Assembly (NCBI GenBank): GCA_026770025.1
Contig: JAMXDE010000003.1
Location: 496,001-560,000 of the forward strand
From: Craspedostauros australis
Taxonomy: Eukaryota; Bacillariophyta; Bacillariophyceae; Mastogloiales; Achnanthaceae
Length of the DNA stretch: 64,000 nt
Direction: 5' to 3'
The position numbers and the translations under genes are program-made. How positions within the stretch are numbered: position 1 is the first letter of the stretch; each line of letters starts with the position of its first letter. This document shows, one piece after another, positions 1 through 10,460 of the stretch. The notes below the pieces were generated by a model. It was not told where the DNA came from, did no database searches, and saw nothing but the letters and a program-made list of their open reading frames with translations.

Positions 1-1159
1 TGCCGGGTTCGAGAATGCGTCAATACCAGGTAGGTATTGCGCAGCGTACGAGAGCAGAGTAGAGTCTTGGGGTTGATCGATGGTGTAAATAGACAGTGTA
101 GCAAAACACGATTAAAAGTAGAATACTTTACTCCAAGCGCATCTTGCAATGTCATCAAGTTTTGTGCCTGGCTTCCCTTGCCTCGTGCTTTGGTGGAGGA
201 TCGAGAGGGTCACATTTTAGGCAACCCGAACGAGGCATGACCACCTCAGCTCCACAGGCAATCTCAAAAGTCAGAGCAATACCTTGACATCGCCCTGGCT
301 GTCATTACTGTATGAGTACAACGTAGCGAATCTCATATTTCAACAGTCGCAAACACTCAGAACGATGAAGTCACAAGGCGACTTCAATGTTTGGGTGCCG
401 CAAGCAAGTGTTTCTCCCACAGAAACGAGGAAATCTCCACCACCAATACCTCGGTGACGTTCGTCTCCCCACAACCGCATTACAGCTCGTACGGATAGCT
501 CGCATTGGTGGGTACCGACGGAACCTCTGGTCGCCAACAAAGGCAACGCCAAGAGAGACCCGACATTGATTTGCTCTATTTGGAGGCGCCCGAGTGTGAT
601 GAATGACAGTGTGCGGTACCAGTGGTAACGGGTGCCCCAGCCGCCATTCTCCGGAGCCCAGCAGAGCAAGTGCTTTGCGGCCGCCGTTGGGGGTGCGAAA
701 AGCTCTCGCAGGCCGCCCGGGTAACCAGCTCATGAACTCGAGTATAGTACTCCGCAACAGGATGACATCCCGACATCGTCTCGCATTCCGCCCATTCTCC
801 AAAACTTGTGCGCGTGGGAAATGCGATTACTCCACAGTTACTCTACAAGCCAGAGCGTTTCACGGTTGATTCACTCGGACAGGCTTGGAAAACCTTGAAT
901 GAATAAATGCGCCATGTTCGGTCTGCATGTCGGTCGTGCATGGTTTCAATCTACGCTTGCAGGACACTCTACTTGTTCCAACACCAGTCCATCCCAAGTG
1001 ACACGCAGGGATGCCAAAGACCATGCATACTCGTCCTAGTAGAGTGACAGTATATATATTGCATGCCACATACACATAGTAGTGCACTCCATGTTGTAGT
1101 TCCCTCTTCCGTTCGTACGAGTTTCTTCTCGCAGATACTCGTATGGCGCCGTGCACTAT
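1..1159. other. No convincing gene
   Basis: Short open frames exist on both strands, but none has recognisable motifs or a composition that stands out. It lies just downstream of the 691-codon minus-strand gene that ends at 1160, so its right end may include that gene's 3' untranslated region. Confidence 0.5.
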
Positions 1160-3235
1160 TCAACGGTATCGAAAGTTGCGTCTCTGCTGTTGATGCCGCT
1201 GTTGCGATTGCTGCGGCCGCCGCTTATCTTTGCTTGGGATCTTGCGAATGAAAAACATCAAGCCCAACCTCCTCGCAACACTTTCGTATCCGCCGTACTC
1301 GTGAATCTTGGCATCGAGATCAGGACGTTCCCAGATGTCCAGCTTCTCGGCTGTGGGCATCCGCAGGTAGGGATACTTCAACGGAGGCTTGTGCACAAAA
1401 TGATCCTCGCGGACAAGCCCAAGCAAATCGATTGCAAATACCAAATCGAATGGGCCCCAATTCATATCATCTCCGTAGTAATTGGAGTGAGATGCGCCCG
1501 GTTGATCCTGAAGCAAGCTAGATGACGAAGTTGATGCTCGCCGTGCGTCTGCGTTCCTGTCGCTCATGCCAAACTTGTTGGCGACGAATTTGCGACCTCC
1601 GTAGTACGTCACGAGCTTGGCCAATTCTGGATTCCTATCGCGGACTTCCACCATGACAGGGAAGCGCGAATAATCGCCATCATAGTATTCATCCAAATAG
1701 GATCGCAGGAATACGAGCATTTGGTACAGACCTTCGAAGTACCACCAATCCCGAAACTCCACCATCCCTGCTAGGCGGCCGATCGCCCGAACACCGCCGT
1801 GACGCTTTATGGCTTGATGCAGGTCGTACCGCCCCTCCTTGATGAGTTCGCTTGCGCGCGGCATCCAAACGGATGGCCGTTGGTGCTCTGCCTGGTACCC
1901 GTCTACGTAATCAAACAACTCCTTGAGGATGGTTCGGAGATCCCAGAAATTCTTTGGGCGTCTGATGCCGTTGTACGTCCATTTGGAATCGTCTGTGCTG
2001 CTGCTGCTATTATCACCGCCGTTGTTGGTGACGGATGTTACATTGCTGGATTTGGCAACGACATCTTCGTTTGCAGTGTCAGGATGGCAGGGATCATCGC
2101 CGGTGTGTTGTTGCTGCTTGGGTGATGACGGCGGCTTGAGAAGGCTGAGATTGGAATCAGCCTGGACCAAGGCATTCATGAACGACGGCATCCTCCGGAC
2201 TGCATCCGTCCACCTACCTGGCATGATGATGGTTCGTTCATTTCCCAGAAGCATGGCAAGCTCACTGCGTCCAGTGTACTTGGCTATCATTGCGCGCAGA
2301 TCGTGCCTCCCCCAATAATTGAGTAACCTTTCATTTGGGATGACGATGATGTTGTTCCTGTCTCTGTTTCTGCTGCTACCATTGTTGACACCCGTCCGTG
2401 TCGCATGCTCCGATTCCGTTGCATGATGAGAAGGACGGATCAGCGTCTCCAGATCCTGGGCGATGCCCGCATTGTGCGACCATGCATGCTGCAGCTCTGC
2501 CTCGACATTGTCGAGATTGCTCCAATAATGCCGCGGTTTCCGATTCTGATGTCGCCGTCGGCGCTGCATCTTCGATCGAGAATTGCTGGCGGGTGCGTCA
2601 CGCGGCACGAAGGACTTTGTTGATGGTTTTGGTTTCGGTGTTGGAGGCACTTTAACTTGAGGCGTTGCTTTTGATGTCGTTGTTGCCATTGCTGTTGTAT
2701 TGATCTGCATGTTGCCAACGGAATAGGTGCCGACGTCATCCGCGCCACGTTTGGACGCAAGTGACGACGCAGCAGGCCGCGGGTCGAGCGCTGATAGTCT
2801 TCGCTGGTTGCGGCTGAACGATCGCGTCGATCGTTGATTTATCATCGTTGGAGGAGAGTGCCTGCTGGCCCTCACGTTCCCCGTCGCTGCAATGGCATGC
2901 CGCGGCTCGAACGAAGCGACATGTGGAATCGTCTGCAAGCAACAGGCCCGTGCGAATAGCAACATGACATGGAGTATGACGTGGAATATGGTGGGGAACA
3001 CCACAGACCGAGGCCGCTTCGTCTTGGCAGATGCCAAGCCCGCGCAGGACTCGGTTACTCTTCTACCATGAGCGACTCCGCAGTGAGCGTGGGTGCCATG
3101 TTGCATCTCGCACTGGATCTTATCGATTTGTGACACCGGTGTTGCTGTCATCGCATTCCATTCATCGTGCGAGGGCGTTGTCGGAGTTTGTGCTGATCGA
3201 CGATGTGGATCCTGTTGCCGAATTGGCGGCCACAT
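1160..3235 (-). CDS. Four-module repeat protein, possibly plastid-targeted
   Basis: A 691-codon frame that looks like a real host gene. Four related modules are seen at about residues 299-332, 458-491, 526-557 and 626-659. The best conserved share the pattern MP-x3-L-x4-R-x-DL-x2-I-x3-GG-x3-A-RL-G, and aromatic stretches precede the second and third (FWDL at 430-433, WWYFEGL at 497-503). Similar modules occur in plant and algal proteins of poorly known function; I cannot name the family. Low-complexity basic and Asn/Ser-rich linkers separate them, and the C-terminus is Arg/Gln-rich. Residues 78-100 are hydrophobic and are followed by VASFEP (107-111), resembling the cleavage motif (A-S-A-F) of diatom plastid bipartite presequences. 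No Met sits just before the hydrophobic stretch except Met44, and Met91 lies inside it, so the true start is uncertain and the first 40 or so codons may be non-coding. Plastid import and nucleic-acid binding are guesses. Confidence 0.7.
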   Translation of the reverse strand: MWPPIRQQDPHRRSAQTPTTPSHDEWNAMTATPVSQIDKIQCEMQHGTHAHCGVAHGRRVTESCAGLASAKTKRPRSVVFPTIFHVILHVMLLFARACCLQTIPHVASFEPRHAIAATGNVRASRHSPPTMINQRSTRSFSRNQRRLSALDPRPAASSLASKRGADDVGTYSVGNMQINTTAMATTTSKATPQVKVPPTPKPKPSTKSFVPRDAPASNSRSKMQRRRRHQNRKPRHYWSNLDNVEAELQHAWSHNAGIAQDLETLIRPSHHATESEHATRTGVNNGSSRNRDRNNIIVIPNERLLNYWGRHDLRAMIAKYTGRSELAMLLGNERTIIMPGRWTDAVRRMPSFMNALVQADSNLSLLKPPSSPKQQQHTGDDPCHPDTANEDVVAKSSNVTSVTNNGGDNSSSSTDDSKWTYNGIRRPKNFWDLRTILKELFDYVDGYQAEHQRPSVWMPRASELIKEGRYDLHQAIKRHGGVRAIGRLAGMVEFRDWWYFEGLYQMLVFLRSYLDEYYDGDYSRFPVMVEVRDRNPELAKLVTYYGGRKFVANKFGMSDRNADARRASTSSSSLLQDQPGASHSNYYGDDMNWGPFDLVFAIDLLGLVREDHFVHKPPLKYPYLRMPTAEKLDIWERPDLDAKIHEYGGYESVARRLGLMFFIRKIPSKDKRRPQQSQQRHQQQRRNFRYR

Positions 3236-3672
3236 GCTCTGTTGTGGAGAATGCTGTCAGGGATTGGACCAACACCGCCTTCGCCAAGAGCGTCCAGATT
3301 GTTTCGCTATCACTTCCACGTGGAACGAGCTTTTGTCCGACACTTCCACAAAGTTGAGAACAGAAGGCAGCCCACGATGGTGATGGTACGGACGACAATC
3401 GCCGGAGCAAGCAATCATTATCCTTTTCACGGCCACCAACAGAGAACATCAACAAGCTGATCTCTAACACTCACAGATATCGATGTCTCCAGAGTGTTCT
3501 ATGTATAGTAGTCTGATCATGTTTGTGTTGTGATGGTCGGGACAGATCTGTGAACAGCTATCGTGCAATAATTTCACAGCACAATGATGCGTGGAGGACT
3601 CAATTGTAGTATATTTAAATTCAATTTTGACCAACAGCGTCAGCACAACAGCAGCAAGAATCTGCCAGTTTC
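3236..3672. other. Intergenic, upstream of tRNA pair
   Basis: Separates the divergent starts of the 691-codon gene and the first tRNA gene. It becomes AT-rich at about 3600-3640. Frames here are short and unconvincing. Confidence 0.5.
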
Positions 3673-3744
3673 AGCTGCGTGGCGCAGAGGAAGCGTGCCA
3701 GGCTCATAACCTGGAGGTCGGTGGATCGAAACCACTCGCAGCTA
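3673..3744 (+). tRNA. Initiator tRNA-Met (CAT), copy 1
   Basis: A complete 72-nt cloverleaf without intron. The acceptor stem AGCTGCG/CGCAGCT pairs over 7 bp with discriminator A, and the anticodon stem CCAGG/CCTGG encloses the loop CTCATAA with anticodon CAT. Initiator hallmarks are visible: the first pair is A-T, and the T loop reads ATCGAAA, so it has A where elongators have T54 and A at position 60. It delivers methionine to the start codon in cytosolic translation. CCA is not encoded, as expected in eukaryotes. A second identical gene lies 195 bp downstream. Confidence 0.96.
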
Positions 3745-3746
3745 CA

Positions 3747-3751
3747 TTTTT
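3747..3751 (+). terminator. Pol III T-run after tRNA copy 1
   Basis: Five T residues start two bases after the tRNA 3' end, the usual RNA polymerase III stop signal. Confidence 0.75.
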
Positions 3752-3867
3752 GCACGAAAGTGTCGTCAATGGGCAACGCGCGGCTTTCTTTTGGCTGGAC
3801 TTTGAGCACCTCCGTTGCACTGGAAGTTAGGAGAGTGCAACACTCGCAGCAAGGATCAGCTTGTATC

Positions 3868-3939
3868 AGCTGCGTGGCGCAGAGGAAGCGTGCCAGGCTC
3901 ATAACCTGGAGGTCGGTGGATCGAAACCACTCGCAGCTA
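3868..3939 (+). tRNA. Initiator tRNA-Met (CAT), copy 2
   Basis: The 72 nt are identical to the copy at 3673-3744, with the same initiator features (A-T first pair, CAT anticodon, ATCGAAA T loop). About 30 bp upstream and parts of the downstream flank also resemble copy 1 but have diverged, so the pair arose by tandem duplication and the gene bodies were then kept identical by selection or gene conversion. Confidence 0.96.
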
Positions 3940-3942
3940 CAC

Positions 3943-3946
3943 TTTT
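3943..3946 (+). terminator. Pol III T-run after tRNA copy 2
   Basis: Four T residues four bases after the tRNA end. Weaker than the five-T run after copy 1. Confidence 0.6.
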
Positions 3947-4406
3947 ACACGATGGACTCAGCGAGGGAAGGGTGTGTGTTTCTTTTGCATGAACTTGGAG
4001 CATCCCGATGCACTCGAACTTGAGAGGCTGTGGCATTCTCTCTCGAGGGACAGAGAGGGTTTTCTTTTTTAAGGCTGGCCAATGAAGCGCTCCATGAAAT
4101 GCTCCATTTATACTCCTTTGAACTCGGCTCAACCAGTCCGTAGTCGGTCTTATCGCATCATGCTTCTCCCTTCTGCTACGGTAACAATGGATGCAGTCAA
4201 CATCGCATCACTCAGAACCAAACTCCCTATTAGGGAGTTATTGCATGTAAAATGAAGCCACCCCTGGAACCTGTCGTGGCGACAACGAGTGGGGAGCCCT
4301 CCCGAAAACGTTTGCATCGGCGTTGGATCTTGGAGGGACTGGATTTAATCTGTGTAGTCGTACATCTGGGTCGTGATTGCTCCCTTCCCTCATTCTTTCG
4401 TAGAAT
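3947..4406. other. Intergenic, possible 5' part of Harbinger remnant
   Basis: An open frame from about 4252 overlaps the transposase remnant in another frame but shows no recognisable motif. A short inverted repeat built on CTCCCTA/TAGGGAG lies near 4219. Nothing else is supportable. Confidence 0.35.
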
Positions 4407-5287
4407 TTGTTGGCACCACATTTCCATCCCGAAGCCGGAGGACCTGATGGCAAACCAATTCTTGATGTTCTCTTCTCCAGACCGACAATGTTTTTTGCAC
4501 ACACCTTCTCCCTGCCTCCTCCTGCCCATCAGTTCCGCTTGGGTGCTTCCCTCTCCCCCATCACCTTCTCTTCACATGCCATTGCAGCTCCATATCTCAA
4601 CGACCTGGGGTTGTTCCAGCCTCAGTTCGCCTCTTACGCTCACAACGTCAGCATGCTCACAAAGGACTTGGTGGACAACACCATTGGGTTCATCGACGGG
4701 ATATTCAGGGCCACATGCTGACTGATGTACAACCAGCAGATGACATACTCTGGGCACAAGCATATGAACAGGATTGAGTTCCAGGGAATTGTTGGTGTGG
4801 ATGGCTTGATCCTGCATTTCTATGGTTCAATCCTTGGAAACTGCCACAATTTGTTCATGCTCCACGAGAGTGGCGTCAAGCCAAGGATGAGGGAATTGAT
4901 ACCTCTTCCAGGGTTCCAAAGGCCATACCGTTTGGACAGTGATCCAGTGTATCACAATGGCATTCGTGTTTGATGCATTTTGCAATGCAGCTGAGGGTTC
5001 CCCACAAGCTATGTGTAATAGGAACATGCCCTCTGCGCGGATCTGTGTCGAATGGGAGTTCTATTGGAGCGTGAGCGAAAACGGACATCGAATCAAACAG
5101 GTCGAAGATGTCACGCTGAGCGCAGAAAGCGCGAGAGCACAAGCAACACAGAGGATGACTGATGAGAACAGGTCAGCCGCTGTCATCGACAAGAACAAGA
5201 ACAAAGACAAGAGCAACAGCAGAAAAGCTCATAATCCCAATTAGGTTACACCATCAACATCATCATCTGTATCACCACATTCCGTTA
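4407..5287 (+). pseudogene. PIF/Harbinger-type DDE transposase, 5' and central part
   Basis: Reading 4407-4721 and 4725-4973 in one frame gives a DDE_Tnp_4-like catalytic core. GFIDG near 4685-4699 carries the first Asp. YSGHK and a run ending in FMLHESG match the conserved block after it. DSDPVY (about 4936-4953) carries the second Asp, and ARICVEWEF (about 5035-5061), in a shifted frame, carries the Glu. An in-frame TGA at 4719-4721 sits where relatives have Arg (CRP motif), consistent with CGA to TGA decay, and a frame change lies between DSDPVY and the Glu block. A 226-bp segment shared with 24288-24513 starts at 5062. It has GTGAGC at 5071 and an AG near its end, so it looks like an intron. 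The C-terminal exon is absent here. A possible acceptor near 4588 hints at an upstream intron. The gene is dead; the enzyme would cut and paste its own transposon. Confidence 0.75.
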
Positions 5288-5460
5288 GTTTATACGACCT
5301 CGAGAGCTCACTACGTTGTGCCACACCGACGAGACCGCCGACGCCGCCGCCGCAGAGATTTGAGAGAGAAGGCACGGGCACGGGCACATTCTAATCCGGA
5401 AGGCAATCACGAGTTGAGGAGGGATTTCGCGTATGCAGAGAACAGAAGTGCGGACAGAAG

Positions 5461-5479
5461 AGAGAGAGAGAGAGAGAGA
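5461..5479. repeat. (GA)n microsatellite
   Basis: About nine AG dinucleotides, immediately upstream of the first ATG of the copia remnant. Confidence 0.9.
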
Positions 5480-5481
5480 AG

Positions 5482-8036
5482 ATGTCGCGATCCACTGGGA
5501 TTAACACCGCGTCTGGGTTCCAGATGCCCAAAGAACCACCAGATAAAACAACAACGACGATTGCCTTCCTGACTGAGAGCATGGGTTTTAGCAGAGTGTT
5601 CATCGATTGTATGACATTCTTCACCAAGCGACAAGTCGACAAGGGATTGGAACTCAGCAGGGTCCTTGGGAACATGTGCCACATCGGTGGACGTGGCCCA
5701 TCCATCATGGTGATGACGACCAGAGTACCAGCCATGCTCATTCCGCTGTTACAGGACTTCGAACTGCTCATGTCCTTTGCAGAGTACATTGAGGTGCACA
5801 AAGACCTATCTGACATTCCAGACGGAGCATCCATCCTTTGCGTCAAGACAGACATCCTTGACGTTGAAGACTTTGACAACTACGTGTCAGTACACCCACA
5901 CCCAAAGATAGCAGTGCTTCACCAAGCTGTCAGGAAACAGCAGCCAAGGAATGCAGAGAACTGCATGGCATGGTATGGCATGGACGCCACCCAAGCAGCC
6001 GTCTACTCCAAGTTTGTCCAAGGAACCATCGAGACGTTCGACGACCTCAAGACCACCATAAACAAAGAAACGAAGGCAGGATGTACTGCACCATCCATCA
6101 GCCAACGAGCAGGAATAGCCAAGTCACCAGAATGTGTGGTCCCTGCAATGCCTGCGGTAGTGGAGGTTCCAGAACTGCACAGCTCTCCAAGCTTTGATGA
6201 CGTGGCAGCAACCATTTGTCGAACAAGTGCATCCATCCCCGACATGAATGCACCAGCTGATGCTGTTAGCAAGCACAGATGGCTGCACATGTGAAAAGCA
6301 TGGAACACATCAACAACAAGCAAGGTCTGAAAGACCCTGATGAACAGCCATCGCCAATGCAACTACACACATTTGCATACGACTCCACAGACAAGTCCGT
6401 CAGTGGTACTGTATCTACTTCCGGTCGATCCCAACAAACAGCTGAAGAGCTCAAGTGGGTGGTCTGGAAGACAAGGGCGAATACCGCCGCTACTGTACCC
6501 TTCAAGCAGAACTTTGTGTGCAAAAGGGCTGGACAACCGACCACCATATGCCCTGGCAAAACTGCCAGTGACTCAAGTGCGAATCCTCCGGATTGGGCAT
6601 TGCCGCACTCCAAGGATTCAGGGGGAGACCCACTGGCCACCATGATCGTGGCAACGCCAAGTGTTAACCACATCCCAAAGCTACAAGATACAGCAAAGAA
6701 GAAGAAACGGACAGGAGTCCAACAAGATACACTGCCAAGGCGATCTGCCAGACCGAGACAACTGAAACAACGAGCATTTGGACTACGGATGCTCCACGAA
6801 ACTCTACACAAGGTCCTATTCCGTGGCACTGACCAGGAACACATGAAGCTGAAAGTGTTGTGGGCAAGCAGTGGCAAGTCATGGTACCGACTTGACGGTG
6901 TGCAACTCGACGATCCGTTCATCATTGTAAAGTATGCGAGGGCCAGGAAGTTGCAACATCACCCATTCTTCAGGTGGACCAAACCACTGATGACGACAAA
7001 CAAGGAACATCATCACACCCTTGCTGCAAATGCAACGAAGAAGACGAGCAAGAGAGGCACAAGAATCAAGACCGCCCTGTCAGCCAAGACATACATCAAG
7101 CGAGCTTGCACGCGCATCGAACGAGTGCTGACGAAGAAGCTGCGTCGTTGGGGAACACTCATGGCGGAATCCTACCATCCCGAAGCAGACAAGAGCGCAT
7201 TGTTGTCTGGCATCGAGAGCAGCAAGTACAGGACGTTGATTGGCTGCGCAAACTGGATTATCACCCTTGGGCGATATGACATTCAGTATGCTGTGATGGC
7301 CCTTGTGAGGTTCTCCATGTCTCCCCGAGCGGGACATCTGAAGGCAATGGAACATGTGTTTGGATACCTGAAGTGCCACAAACAGGGGTGACTTTTATGT
7401 GATCTAAACCCTCCAACACTACCAACACCATCCATCGAGCTGTCAGAACAATGGAAGGAGTACTACCCTGATGCTGCTGAAGAACTACCAAGTTCCATGC
7501 CACCACCGAAGGGCAAGGCTGCACACATGATGGTCTACGTAGACGCTGATCATGCTCACAATTTAGTGACCAGGAGATCCGTCACCAGGATAATCGTCAA
7601 GATCAATGGCATGGTGATACGAACTTTCTGAAAACGGCAACGAACAGTGGAGTCCTCGATCTACAGTTCAGAACTGGTCGCCGCACGTACCGCTGTGGAC
7701 ACCATCATTGAGCTGAGGAATGCGCTATGCATGATGGGAGTCCCACTGGCCGGAGCAACGCGCATGTTCGGAGACAACAAATCCGTCATGTTGAACACCA
7801 CAATCCCATCCAGTGTCCTCAAGAAGAAACACTGCGGTATTGCATATCACAGAATCAGGGAAGCCATTGCAGCAGGGATACTGCAATTCGACCATATCGA
7901 CTCGGCAATGAATGAAGCTGACATTCTCACAAAGCCAGTGATGAAAACAGCATTCATCCAGCTGCGCCGCATGTCCCTATTCAGAAGACCCCCTCACATT
8001 TCCCCGGATACATATACGACCCGTGTGAGTCAATAG
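5482..8036 (+). mobile_element. Broken Ty1/copia remnant, lineage 2
   Basis: A fossil with several breaks. From about 6850 to 8036 it matches the copia pol order seen at 60.2-62.2 kb: a block before the RT (WYRLDG, then DDPF and KYAR), the RT C-terminal part (TYIKR, then LIGCANWIITLGRYDIQYA) and RNase H (YVDAD, YSSELVAAR, FGDNKSV, then AYHRIREA and ADILTKP). Much of the integrase and RT is not represented. A 270-codon frame at 5482-6294 and the first part of 6279-7391 may be gag or the gag-pol junction, but no zinc knuckle or protease motif was seen, so that is inference. No LTRs were recognised. It is older than the E1-E4 elements, judging by its decay. Confidence 0.75.
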
Positions 8037-10460
8037 CGGTGCGGTCCCTCCAGGATTCTTTGATTTTGGACCTTCAATTCAGATGAAACTTGGCACACAT
8101 ACACTTTAACATACTTAGATTCACAATTAGAGATTGAAGCTCCAGAGAGGTCGTACTTATAAAGTTATGAGATGATGAAGTTGGGCAGGCTACCTCTAAT
8201 GGAGCCCACGATCTGTCGTGTTGTTTTTCTCGAGTTTGGGACTATCTCATGACATTTTGGTTTGTTCACGAGTTCGAGAATCTGTTTTTCGTTGGTTGGA
8301 GGCAAAACTTGATGCCGATTTCCGCATAGACGGGCAGACGGAAAATTATTGGGTACTCACAACGTGGTCAACTCGCGGTGTCAACGTGTGCAGCTGCCCA
8401 AACTGCTCTTCCCCTCCTCATTCTCGTTTCACTGCGTACAGGATTATGATGGTGAAGGCGGTACTTCCAATGGACAGGGGATAGTCGAGCTTTAAAGCTC
8501 CTGAAAGAGTGAGGCGACGATGGAGAATGGGATTGACATCCTCAGTCTCGTGCATTACCGTGTTGTACTGTGGCGAATGTCCTTGTTCACATGTGTTCGA
8601 TCTCAGTCGTTCAATTCAACCCTTGTCGAAGAAATCGTCCCAAGTCTTTGAAGGAAATCATTTATGAAGTATTGAAGTACATGTAGTCTTCTGGGTGGCA
8701 GTGAGTAAGCTGGAGAAGAAGCAATGGTGGAACCCCTTTAGTCGCCATCAATCCAAAGCGGGAGAGGCCATTTTAAATATTGGCTCGCGTAACCCCCATT
8801 AACGTTAATCGTGTTCCATGGCAACGATCTACGCAATTTCGACTACTGAGAAATGTGAACGTTTGAAATTCAAATTTGAAATTTCCCGATGACTCTCGTA
8901 TTTTATCATTGACATTTGTCAAACGTCATCATCAGTATTCCTTGTCCAATCACTTCGTCTCATCATCATGACGTGTGTATGCGGGTGCACGGACAGACAG
9001 TAGCTGGTTTTCGCAAGGCCTCCAAACGCAACAAATTCAACGCATGGTTTGGTGGGAGGCGTTGGGTGGACCAACAGATTCGTCCCAACAACACCATCCA
9101 CCACAGAAACTGAACAACAACGCAATTGCATCCAGCACAGCAAGTCAACCAGGGCCACAGGTCAACCTTATCATTAACAACGACTCCATTGTGGCCGTCG
9201 AAGATATGCTCAGTGTGTGCTGAGCAGAATGACACTGCGTAGTTCAGTATCGACAGCATCGTCGACGACCATGAGACACCACCATCTCATGAACACACCG
9301 GCGGAGTCATCTACCAAGCTACTCCACCAGCACCTACCGCAGCATTGTCAGCGGATGCAGCAACCATTGTCAACAATTTGTACCAACACACAAGGAATAC
9401 AAGTATGGTTGAAGGGCAATGGTGGATCTGGAGCTGCATCTCCTTGCACTTCCACTGCAGGCCAAATTCTCATCCTACATGATGTCAATGGGCAAAGGGC
9501 AGTGACGAGCAGTCAGCAATGCACAACGAGCTGCGAATGGCATGCATCAGGGCAACAACAACCTCAACAACACTGGCATCACAGCGGCAAGGACAATGCT
9601 CAGTGAGTTGGTGCATTCAGAGCCTTGTGGATGGCTGAGCATTGAGCCTGTGGAATGAACATCACAGTAGTCTTCAGAAGTTGTATATTCGGCTGATGGT
9701 CAATAGCAGAGCATCTGGCTGGAAGCAACTGATGGGCAGAGAGCACAGCATACAGTACAGATCTCATCAATGTATGTCGCAACAGACGGAGAGCACTACA
9801 TCCCATCAAAAGCATGAAAGGCAACATCCGGCAAACACCAACACACATACTAATCACTGGCACCACACAGAATGAAGAGCGCAGACTGCTTCCTGAAGCA
9901 ACCAACCGATGAGAAGACTGCATTCAGCAAGATCCAGGAATATTGTTATTGATCAACAAGTAGTAGGCAGTTTCCAGAAGAAGCAAAAGGGCTTCCAACC
10001 ACAGCCAATGAATTCCTACACGGCTCAATATCGAGAAGAGTATCTGGCTTCAACCAGGTACTAGTGGGTTAGTAGTGAGCACCACCACATGACATTTGGC
10101 AACCAGTAGTGAAGCAATGAAGAACATTCAGAACGAGGAGCATCCAACCACAACCAAATCCACAGAGAAGATCCAACAGGAAGCAACCAGCAGCAGAAAA
10201 GGATCAAGCATCGAATACTCTGCAAAGTAATTGGAAACAATCAAGAAACTACAAATCCCCAACACCAGAGTACCCAACAAAGAGCATAGTACATGCAGCA
10301 AAGTATCTCAAAACGATCAACAGATCACTCTGCATCATTTGGCAGAGAGCAGAGCCCACAGGTCACAGCTGCAGAGCCCACAGGGTACATAACAGAGAAC
10401 ACCTGACTGAGTTCTGTTGGCTGCAACCAACAAATCAGCAGAGTATTTGTTAACAATCAC
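8037..10460. other. CA-rich region, no supportable gene
   Basis: Many short frames rich in Gln, Asn, Thr and His, as expected from CA-rich low-complexity sequence. The only larger ones (8218-8484, 9217-9606) have no motif. Near 8868-8885 there is a short AT-rich inverted repeat around TTGAAATT. The decayed 3' end of the lineage-2 copia may extend into the first few hundred bases, but no LTR end could be recognised. Confidence 0.45.
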
